Shown here: piece after piece, positions 34,288-41,384 of the stretch
Numbering within the stretch: the first letter of the stretch is position 1
Layout: each line of letters opens with the position of its first letter
Assembly (NCBI RefSeq): GCF_001456115.1
Contig: NZ_CP013264.1
Span: 2,312,501-2,376,500, forward strand
From: Sphingobium baderi
GTDB taxonomy: Bacteria > Pseudomonadota > Alphaproteobacteria > Sphingomonadales > Sphingomonadaceae
Direction: 5' to 3'
DNA: 64,000 nucleotides
The notes under the pieces: model-generated
What the model was told of the DNA's origin: nothing
Databases searched by the model: none
The model's input: the letters and a program-made list of their open reading frames with translations, nothing else
Made by a program: the position numbers and the translations under genes

Positions 34288-34575
34288 ATGGATGGCAAGC
34301 TGCTGGCCCGGCTCGGCGCGGTCGTCTTCGTCGCCATCGCGATCACTGCGACGGCGATCGAGATGACCCGGAAGGAGGGAGCTCCCGCAGAGGAGCCCGC
34401 GCGTCTCGCAGACCCCGTGCGAGATCCCCTGCGCGAGGCTCAACGCCGGTGCCAGCAGCTTGGTCAGAGCGCCGCAAGCGATACGGACTGCATGCGCGTC
34501 TGGGCCGAAACCCGCGACCGCTTCCTCGGCCGTGCGCCGGCTCCCACAGCCCCACCTCAGAATCAAGGACAGTGA
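34288..34575 (+). CDS. trbK: TrbK-like entry-exclusion protein
   Basis: The 95-residue protein has one N-terminal hydrophobic helix (LARLGAVVFVAIAITATAIE) and a charged C-terminal part with two cysteines (RRCQQLGQSAASDTDCMRVW). This is the pattern of the alternative TrbK family encoded between trbJ and trbL. It is presumed to block redundant transfer into cells that already carry the element. No lipobox is seen, unlike RP4 TrbK. Confidence 0.82.
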   Translation: MDGKLLARLGAVVFVAIAITATAIEMTRKEGAPAEEPARLADPVRDPLREAQRRCQQLGQSAASDTDCMRVWAETRDRFLGRAPAPTAPPQNQGQ

Positions 34576-34578
34576 TCC

Positions 34579-35937
34579 ATGGGCGGCACCGGCGTCATCG
34601 ACACATTCCTCGGGACCTTCACCCGCTACATTGATTCCGGCTTCGGCCTGCTTGGCGGCGAAGTCGCCTTCATCGCCACAACCCTCATCGTCATCGACGT
34701 GACGCTGGCCGCGCTCTTCTGGTCCTGGGGAGCCGACGACGACATCATCGCGCGCCTTGTAAAGAAGACACTTTTCGTCGGCGTCTTCGCCTACATCATC
34801 GGCAACTGGAACAATCTGGCGAACATCGTCTTCGACAGTTTCGCCGGCCTCGGTCTGAAGGGTTCGGGCACCAGCTTCACCGTTCAGGATCTTTTGCGCC
34901 CCGGCAAGGTGGCGCAGACCGGCCTCGATGCCGCCCGTCCATTGCTCGAATCCATTTCCGATCTGATGGGGTGGATCGCCTTCTTCGAGAACTTCATCCA
35001 GATCGCCTGCCTGCTGTTCGCATGGGCTCTGGTGCTTCTCGCCTTCTTCATCCTGGCCGTGCAGCTCTTCGTAACGCTGATCGAGTTCAAGCTGACGACG
35101 CTTGCGGGCTTTGTGCTGATACCCTTCGGGCTGTTCGGCAAGACCGCCTTCATGGCCGAACGCGTGCTGGGCAATGTCGTGTCATCCGGCATCAAGGTCC
35201 TGGTGCTTGCCGTCATCATCGGCATCGGATCGACCCTCTTCTCCCAGTTTACCGCTGGCTTCGGCGGCGAGACCCCTACGATTGACGAGGCCATGGCCGT
35301 GGTCCTCGCTGCGCTTTCGCTGCTCGGCCTGGGAATCTTCGGTCCTGGCATCGCCAGCGGCCTCGTCTCAGGCGGTCCGCAGCTCGGCGCCGGCGCCGCT
35401 GTGGGCACGGGGCTTGCCGTCGGCGGCGCGGCGCTGGCCGCAGGTGGTGCAGCGGGTCTGGCCGTCAAAGGCGGCGCCGCCGCCATGTCCGGTGGAGCCG
35501 CCGCCGTGCGTGGTGGCGCTGCCGCTGCCGGCGCCGCATCGTCGGCCTACAGTCTCGGTTCTCTTGGTCAGACTGGCGCGTCGGGCGTGGCCTCGGGCCT
35601 CGGAGGCGTCGCACGCGCAGCAGGTTCGGCTGCCGCATCGCCGCTCAAGCGCGCCGCAACGAAAGCTGGCGAAAGCGTCAAGTCCAGCTTCGCGGACGGC
35701 GCGAAGGCCGGTTTCGGAGCCACCGGCGGGTCCTCGACCATGGGGACCATCGGCGGCGCCGACGCTGCCGCTGCTTCCGCCAGCCCCCCGCGAGATGGAG
35801 CCCCTGACTGGGCGAAGCGCATGAAACGCAGCCAGGCCCTCAGCCACGGCGTCTCAGCGGCCGGTCACGCCGTGCGCTCCGGCGACAGCCATGGCGGCGG
35901 CTCTTCCGTCAACCTTTCTGAAAGTGATCGCTCATGA
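34579..35937 (+). CDS. trbL: TrbL (VirB6-like)
   Basis: The 452-residue polytopic membrane protein has about five or six helices between residues 30 and 270 (VAFIATTLIVIDVTLAALFW, LLFAWALVLLAFFILAVQLF). The long C-terminal tail, rich in glycine and alanine (AAGGAAGLAVKGGAAAMSGG), is typical of TrbL. It forms part of the inner-membrane channel. The stop overlaps the trbF ATG. Confidence 0.93.
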   Translation: MGGTGVIDTFLGTFTRYIDSGFGLLGGEVAFIATTLIVIDVTLAALFWSWGADDDIIARLVKKTLFVGVFAYIIGNWNNLANIVFDSFAGLGLKGSGTSFTVQDLLRPGKVAQTGLDAARPLLESISDLMGWIAFFENFIQIACLLFAWALVLLAFFILAVQLFVTLIEFKLTTLAGFVLIPFGLFGKTAFMAERVLGNVVSSGIKVLVLAVIIGIGSTLFSQFTAGFGGETPTIDEAMAVVLAALSLLGLGIFGPGIASGLVSGGPQLGAGAAVGTGLAVGGAALAAGGAAGLAVKGGAAAMSGGAAAVRGGAAAAGAASSAYSLGSLGQTGASGVASGLGGVARAAGSAAASPLKRAATKAGESVKSSFADGAKAGFGATGGSSTMGTIGGADAAAASASPPRDGAPDWAKRMKRSQALSHGVSAAGHAVRSGDSHGGGSSVNLSESDRS

Positions 35938-36623
35938 GCCTCTTCAAACGACCCGCAACCCACTATGGCAAGACACCCGAGCCTGAGACGCCTTATCAGA
36001 AGGCTGCTCAGGTCTGGGACGAACGCATCGGCTCGGCCCGCGTGCAGGCGAAGAACTGGCGCTACATGGCGTTCGGCAGCCTGATTCTCACTGCGGGGTT
36101 TGCCGCAGCCCTGGTCTGGCAGTCAGCTCGCGGGACCGTCGTGCCTTGGGTCGTGCAGGTCGATAATCTCGGCCAAGCGCAAACCGTCGCGCCAGCCTCC
36201 GCGGACTATCGGCCCAACGACCCTCAGATCGCTTTCCACCTTGCTCGCTTCATCGAACAGACCCGCGCGATCCCGTCTGACGCCATCATCGTTCGCCAGA
36301 ACTGGCTTCGCGCTTATGAATGGACCACTGATCGCGGCGCCGCAGCGCTGAACGACTACGCCCGCTCCAACGACCCCTTCACACGGGTCGGCCGCCAGCA
36401 AGTCGCCGTAGAAGTCTCAAGTGTGATCCGGGCTTCCCCCGACAGCTTCCGTGTCGCCTGGACAGAGCGTCATTATGAAAACGGCCAGCTCGCCCGAACG
36501 GAACGCTGGACCGCCATCCTGACCATCGTCATCCAGACGCCGCGCGACGCAGAACGCCTCCGCGCCAATCCTCTGGGCATCTATGTCAATGCCATCAACT
36601 GGTCGCGGGAGATGAGCCAATGA
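35934..36623 (+). CDS. trbF: TrbF (VirB8-like)
   Basis: The 229-residue bitopic protein has a short cytoplasmic N-terminus (FKRPATHYGKTPEPETPYQK), one membrane helix near 45-62 and a periplasmic VirB8-like domain (NDPQIAFHLARFIEQTRAIP, WTAILTIVIQTPRDAERLRA, LGIYVNAINWSREM). It links inner-membrane and core complexes. Overlaps both neighbours by four bases. Confidence 0.93.
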   Translation: MSLFKRPATHYGKTPEPETPYQKAAQVWDERIGSARVQAKNWRYMAFGSLILTAGFAAALVWQSARGTVVPWVVQVDNLGQAQTVAPASADYRPNDPQIAFHLARFIEQTRAIPSDAIIVRQNWLRAYEWTTDRGAAALNDYARSNDPFTRVGRQQVAVEVSSVIRASPDSFRVAWTERHYENGQLARTERWTAILTIVIQTPRDAERLRANPLGIYVNAINWSREMSQ

Positions 36624-37603
36624 GCCGCCTTCCGATGAGCAAATCCGCGTTTCAGGGTTTATCCAGATCTGGCCTCGCGATCGTTCTGCTTTCCGCGACC
36701 GTACTTGCCGGTTGCGCGACCAATCGGCCGCCGCAAATCAGTTACGATTCGGACGTGCCGCCGCTGCCCGCCGTGCCGGCAGTCGTCACGGACGCGCAGC
36801 CGAGGCCATTGCATGTCCCTCCGGCATGGACGCCGGCAAGAGGGGGGACAGCCGCCAACACCCCGGAGGGACGCGTCCAGAACGCCAACTCGGCCGCCCG
36901 CGTTCAGCCTCGCCGCGAAGGCTATTTCAACTCGATCCAGATCTATCCCTGGAGCGAAGGCGCGCTCTATCAGGTCTATGCCGCGCCCGGCCAGATCACC
37001 AATATCGCGCTGGAGCCAGGGGAGAGCCTGACCGGAGCCGGCCCCATCGCCGCTGGCGACACGGCACGATGGATCATCGGCGATACCGAAAGCGGCAGCG
37101 GCGCGACCCGTCGCGTCCATATCCTCGTCAAACCAAGTCGCGCTGACATCACGACCAACCTCGTCATCACGACCGATCGGCGGGTTTACATGATCGAACT
37201 GCGCTCCGGCGAAGCGCCCTATATGCCCGCCGTCGCTTGGGCCTACCCGCAGCCGCCCGCAGGTCAGAGGCAGAGCGTCCCGGCGACGCCCGTCATCCCC
37301 GTCGCCTCGGCGCGCAACTATCGCTACGGCTTGACCGGTGATTCACCGCCCTGGCGGCCCGTGTCGGTCTATGATGACGGGCGGCGGGTCTATGTCGAGT
37401 TCCCGCGCGGCATCGTGCAGGGCGAGATGCCGCCGCTCTTCGTCATTGGTTCCGATGGCGAAGCGCAGATCGTCAACAGCCGCATTTTCCAGCACATCCT
37501 GATCGTCGATCGCCTCTTCGGCGCGGCCGAGTTGAGACTCGGCAGCGGCGACCGCCAGCAAACCGTCAGGATTGTCCGTACCGACGGGAGGCCAGCGTCA
37601 TGA
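36620..37603 (+). CDS. trbG: TrbG (VirB9-like) with lipoprotein signal
   Basis: The 327-residue protein has a signal peptide ending in the lipobox VLAGC (Cys32). VirB9-type beta domains follow (YFNSIQIYPWSEGALYQVYA, RRVHILVKPSRADITTNLVI and GEAPYMPAVAWAYPQ). It is part of the outer-membrane core ring. RP4 has a separate lipoprotein TrbH; no trbH is present here, so the lipid anchor may be carried by TrbG itself. ATG starts at 36620 or 36635 are both possible. Confidence 0.92.
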   Translation: MSRLPMSKSAFQGLSRSGLAIVLLSATVLAGCATNRPPQISYDSDVPPLPAVPAVVTDAQPRPLHVPPAWTPARGGTAANTPEGRVQNANSAARVQPRREGYFNSIQIYPWSEGALYQVYAAPGQITNIALEPGESLTGAGPIAAGDTARWIIGDTESGSGATRRVHILVKPSRADITTNLVITTDRRVYMIELRSGEAPYMPAVAWAYPQPPAGQRQSVPATPVIPVASARNYRYGLTGDSPPWRPVSVYDDGRRVYVEFPRGIVQGEMPPLFVIGSDGEAQIVNSRIFQHILIVDRLFGAAELRLGSGDRQQTVRIVRTDGRPAS

Positions 37604-38796
37604 GCAACAAGGAAGATAACCGCGATGATAGCCTGGCGCCCGCCGGTCCCACTGTCGAGTCAACCTCGACCATGCGGCTGCGCGCTGAGCCTCCGCGCGT
37701 CACCCGGCTGTCCCGAAAGGTATTGGCTGGTGTCGGCCTCGTCGCCAGCATCGGCATCGGCAGCGCTCTGATTTATGCGTTGCAGACGCGCCAAGGCGGG
37801 CCTGGCAACGAGGAGCTCTATTCCACGGAGAACAGAACCACTGCCGACGGTCTTGCGGGACTGCCGCGCGACTATACCGGACCGGTCCTCGGCCCGCCTT
37901 TGCCGGGCGATCTCGGCGGTCCGATCCTCGACGCCCAGAACCGCGGCCAGCCCGTCGTGCCGCCAGCAATGGTGACACCTCAGGTCGATCCCGAGGAGCA
38001 ACGTCGTCTCGCCGAGGAAGAAGCTGCCCGAACGAGCCGGGTGTTCTTCCAAACCGGACCCGGAACGGGCGCGCCGCCCGCAAGCCCCGGCATGAGCAAT
38101 CCGTCACTGGCGGGTCTCGGTCTCCCGGGGCAGGTTGGAACGCCAACCGCCCAAGACCGGCAGAGCGCTTTCCTCAATGCCGCCGTCGATCGGCGAACGG
38201 TGTCGCCAGATCGCGTCATGGCGCCGGCATCGCCCTATGTGCTTCAGGCCGGCGCAGTGATATCCGCCGCCCTCATCACCGGCATCCGCTCCGCCCTTCC
38301 CGGCCAGATCACCGCGCAGGTGACCGAGCACATCTATGACAGTCCCACCGGCCGCATCCTGCTCGTCCCCCAGGGCACCCGTATCATCGGCGAATACAGC
38401 AATGATGTCGGTTTCGGACAGCGCCGCGTGCTCTTGGTCTGGAACCGGCTGATCTTGCCGAACGGGCGCTCTATCGTCCTGGAACGCCAGCCCGGCGCCG
38501 ACACGCAAGGTTATGCCGGCCTTGAGGACGGAGTCGACTACCATTGGTGGGACCTTGCGAAAGCCGCCGGGTTGTCGACCCTTCTCGCCGTGGGCGCCGA
38601 GATCGCCGTAGACGATGAGGACCGTCTGATCCGCGCCATTCGCGACGGCGCCCAGGACACCATCAATGACGCTGGCCAGCAGATCATCCGCCGTCAGTTG
38701 CAGGTCGCGCCCACTTTGACAATCCGGCCGGGATTCCCGGTCCGCGTGATCGTCACTCGCGACCTGGTGCTCGAACCCTATGGAGCAGCGCAATGA
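37600..38796 (+). CDS. trbI: TrbI (VirB10-like)
   Basis: The 398-residue protein has a cytoplasmic tail, one membrane helix near 45-65 (VLAGVGLVASIGIGSALIYA) and a proline-rich periplasmic linker. The VirB10 beta-barrel domain shows LQAGAVISAALITGIRSALP, GRILLVPQGTRIIGEYSNDV and TIRPGFPVRVIVTRDLVLEP. It spans both membranes as the core energy sensor. Overlaps trbG and DUF2274 by four bases each. Confidence 0.95.
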   Translation: MSNKEDNRDDSLAPAGPTVESTSTMRLRAEPPRVTRLSRKVLAGVGLVASIGIGSALIYALQTRQGGPGNEELYSTENRTTADGLAGLPRDYTGPVLGPPLPGDLGGPILDAQNRGQPVVPPAMVTPQVDPEEQRRLAEEEAARTSRVFFQTGPGTGAPPASPGMSNPSLAGLGLPGQVGTPTAQDRQSAFLNAAVDRRTVSPDRVMAPASPYVLQAGAVISAALITGIRSALPGQITAQVTEHIYDSPTGRILLVPQGTRIIGEYSNDVGFGQRRVLLVWNRLILPNGRSIVLERQPGADTQGYAGLEDGVDYHWWDLAKAAGLSTLLAVGAEIAVDDEDRLIRAIRDGAQDTINDAGQQIIRRQLQVAPTLTIRPGFPVRVIVTRDLVLEPYGAAQ

Positions 38797-39014
38797 CAAA
38801 ACTGAAGCTCGGCCCGATCGCTGAGGATAAACCGGTGAAGATAACCCTGGATCTGCCCGGCGCCCTTCACCGTGACCTCAGTGCCTATGCGGAGGCGCTT
38901 GGCCGTGAATCCGGCCAGCCGGTCATCGACCCCAAAAAGCTCATTATTCCGATGCTTGAGCGGTTCATGGCGACGGACCGGGGGTTCGCCAAAGCGCGCC
39001 GAAATCGCGAGTGA
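38793..39014 (+). CDS. DUF2274 protein
   Basis: The 73-residue protein reads MTKLKLGPIAEDKPVKITLD, then LPGALHRDLSAYAEALGRES. It is the usual last gene of trb operons in these ICEs and has a ribbon-helix-helix-like profile. It possibly represses the operon; no experiment is known to me. Coupled to trbI by ATGA. Confidence 0.88.
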   Translation: MTKLKLGPIAEDKPVKITLDLPGALHRDLSAYAEALGRESGQPVIDPKKLIIPMLERFMATDRGFAKARRNRE

Positions 39015-39042
39015 TCGCGACCCGGACCCCGGTTCGGCAAGA

Positions 39043-40020
39043 TCAGATAAGCCGCCGCAGGCGCTCTCCAGAGTCTTTGGACGCTAGTCTCGAGGCTAGC
39101 GAAAGAAAACGTCGAAGTGACGGGTTATCCCGGCCAGGCGCCCAAACTGCGCTGAACGGGACTATGTCTTCGTCCTCGACCAGAGGTCGCAGTACGAGCC
39201 GGGGGACGGAAACAAAGCTCCAGCCGGCCGACACCACGGTTATGCCTCTGCCGATAGCGACCATGTTCATCAAGGTCTCTTGGTTGCATGGCATGATTTT
39301 GATGGCGGGATAGGTGCTGTAATCCGCCAACCGACGAACGATGTAATCGTGGACCTCGAGTCCGGGCGCGCATTTCGTCGCCAGGAATTTCTGGTCGCGG
39401 AGCCACGACCATTCAATCGACTCACGCTCGGCTAGATGATGATCCGCCGAGAAGGCAACATGTACCCGCTCTTGCCAGAGCTCGGCAGTTTCACAATCGG
39501 CGATCGCGCCCTTCCCGGTAAAGAAAGCGATATCCAGTTGCCGGGACCGCAGTGCGGCTATGTGTTCGGCCCTTCCTCCATCCCTGATCTCTATGGATAC
39601 GTCGGGGTGCAACAAGGCATACTGTTCGATGAGCTCCCTCAGAAAGCCGCCCGCAAGCGACGTCAGAACGCCGATGCTCAGGCTTCCGTTTTCGCCGCGG
39701 CCCGCCGCGCCGGCGGTTTGGGTCGCTCGCATGATCTGCTCAATCGCTGGACGGACGGCGGCGACAAATTGCTCTCCGGCATGAGTCAGGCGAATCCCGG
39801 AAGGGCATCGCTCGAAGAACGAAACGCCCACCACATCCTCAATGCGTTGCACGCCCCGGCTCACTGTCGCCGGATACTGGCCCAACGCCTCCGCAGCTCG
39901 CCGAAAGGAGCGGTAGTCCGCCGCCGCCACGACATACTGAAGCGAGCTCAGGTCAAACGGGATCTTCGCGGACACAGGAGGAAAAGAAGGCCCCTCTGAG
40001 TCCTGGTTTTCCTCCTCCAT
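39043..40020 (-). CDS. LysR-family regulator
   Basis: The 325-residue protein has an N-terminal winged HTH (LSSLQYVVAAADYRSFRRAA, then EALGQYPATVSRGVQRIEDV) and a type 2 periplasmic-binding-like effector domain (GSLSIGVLTSLAGGFLRELI). A LysR gene convergent with trbI at this spot is common in related ICEs, where it may control element functions; the effector is unknown. I use the ATG at 40020; a TTG at 40086 with AAAGGGGA upstream would add 22 residues. It is the first of a long run of minus-strand cargo genes. Confidence 0.85.
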   Translation of the reverse strand: MEEENQDSEGPSFPPVSAKIPFDLSSLQYVVAAADYRSFRRAAEALGQYPATVSRGVQRIEDVVGVSFFERCPSGIRLTHAGEQFVAAVRPAIEQIMRATQTAGAAGRGENGSLSIGVLTSLAGGFLRELIEQYALLHPDVSIEIRDGGRAEHIAALRSRQLDIAFFTGKGAIADCETAELWQERVHVAFSADHHLAERESIEWSWLRDQKFLATKCAPGLEVHDYIVRRLADYSTYPAIKIMPCNQETLMNMVAIGRGITVVSAGWSFVSVPRLVLRPLVEDEDIVPFSAVWAPGRDNPSLRRFLSLASRLASKDSGERLRRLI

Positions 40021-40189
40021 CCACTCGACCTTCAGTCTGTCGGCGGAGGAAGCGATAACTCCCTCAAGACCATTGGCCTTGGGCAACGGTCCCCTTTGAA
40101 AAAAACAACTACGATCTGTCCCGGTCCCGCCTTTCGGGCGAAGCCATCGACTTCCGCGACCTCTTGTCGATCCGGTCGTCGGAAACTCC

Positions 40190-40642
40190 TCATACCGGCT
40201 GCTCTACCAGGACCGAATACGCGGCAGTCGCGGTCTTCGCGCCGCGCAGCATTTTCATGACCTGCTCATCGCGGGTCCGGCGTGCGACCGCGGCGAGAAT
40301 CTTCAGGTACTCGTTGCTGCCTTCGGGGGCCGAGAGCAGGAGAAAGACAACATCGACCGGAAGGTCGTCCACTGCCTCGAATTCAATGGGCTTCTTCAGC
40401 ACCATCAGCGCGGCGAAGGATGCCTGAAGTCCGGGAACCGGCGCATGAGGCATGGCGACGCCATGGCCGATGCCGGTCGAACCCAGACGCTCGCGCCCTA
40501 GCAAAGCTGTATGGATCGTTTCCTCAGTCAGCCCGGTGCGGGCGGCCGCATGCGCGGCCAGCTTCTTGATCAGGACGGCTTTTGTCGAGATGGATAGATC
40601 AAGGATCACGTCCTCTGGTGCGATGGCAGATGACAGGTTCAT
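40190..40642 (-). CDS. PtsN-like EIIA(Ntr) protein
   Basis: The 150-residue PTS EIIA type-2 domain has the phosphorylation site GIGHGVAMPHAPVP (His66). It starts at the ATG at 40642 (MNLSSAIAPEDVILDL); the longer frame upstream overlaps kdpE antisense and is not used. Dephosphorylated EIIA(Ntr) stimulates KdpD in E. coli. A copy directly downstream of kdpE (46-base gap) suggests a dedicated regulator of this kdp system (inference). It is probably distinct from a chromosomal ptsN. Confidence 0.85.
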   Translation of the reverse strand: MNLSSAIAPEDVILDLSISTKAVLIKKLAAHAAARTGLTEETIHTALLGRERLGSTGIGHGVAMPHAPVPGLQASFAALMVLKKPIEFEAVDDLPVDVVFLLLSAPEGSNEYLKILAAVARRTRDEQVMKMLRGAKTATAAYSVLVEQPV

Positions 40643-40688
40643 AGGAGTACTCACGTTAAGTCGCCCGCCCGTGGACGAGCGCGCGCGG

Positions 40689-41384
40689 TCACTGCTCCGG
40701 CTCACGGAGGCGGTAACCGACACCAGTTTCAGTAAGGATATATTGCGGCTGATCGGGCGTGGCCTCGATCTTCTGCCGCAACTGGCGGACATAGACCCGC
40801 AGATATTGGACATCGGTCGAGCCGCCCCACACATGCTTGAGGATGTGCTGGTGCGTGATGACCTTGCCAGCGTGCTGCACGAGAATGCGCAGGATTTCGT
40901 ATTCCTTGGGTGAGAGCTTCACCTCCTTGTCTGCGACCTTGACGATCCGCTTCACCAGGTCGACCGAGAGATCGCCGACCTGGAATATCGGGCGTTCGCC
41001 CTGCTGCTGGAGCTTGTGCCTGAGCGCCACCCGAATGCGCGCCGCCAGCTCGCGCATCCCGAATGGTTTGGTGAGATAGTCATCGGCACCCAGTTCCAGC
41101 GCCTTGACGATGCCCGTTTCATCGGTCCGGCTGGAGAGGATGACGATCGGCAGTTCGACAAGCTCGGCCCGCCACCTTTCAAGCAACTCATGGCCGGAAA
41201 TATCGGGCAGCCCGAGATCAAGCAGAATGAGATCGGGCTTTTCCTCTGTGAGCAGCGCGACGGCGTCCTCGCCGTTTGCAGCCTCGACCATGGCATAGCC
41301 CTCGGCTGTCAGGCCGACGCGCAGAAGTTTCCTGATCGGCGGCTCGTCATCGACGACGAGAATCTTGACTACGGACGTACTCAT
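40689..41384 (-). CDS. kdpE: Kdp response regulator KdpE
   Basis: The 231-residue OmpR-type regulator has a receiver domain with phospho-acceptor Asp56 (LILLDLGLPD), preceded by VVDDEPPIRK. The C-terminal winged helix (LSPKEYEILRILVQHAGKVI, RVYVRQLRQKIE) binds DNA. It activates the kdp structural genes under potassium limitation or osmotic upshift. Overlaps kdpD by four bases. Confidence 0.95.
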   Translation of the reverse strand: MSTSVVKILVVDDEPPIRKLLRVGLTAEGYAMVEAANGEDAVALLTEEKPDLILLDLGLPDISGHELLERWRAELVELPIVILSSRTDETGIVKALELGADDYLTKPFGMRELAARIRVALRHKLQQQGERPIFQVGDLSVDLVKRIVKVADKEVKLSPKEYEILRILVQHAGKVITHQHILKHVWGGSTDVQYLRVYVRQLRQKIEATPDQPQYILTETGVGYRLREPEQ

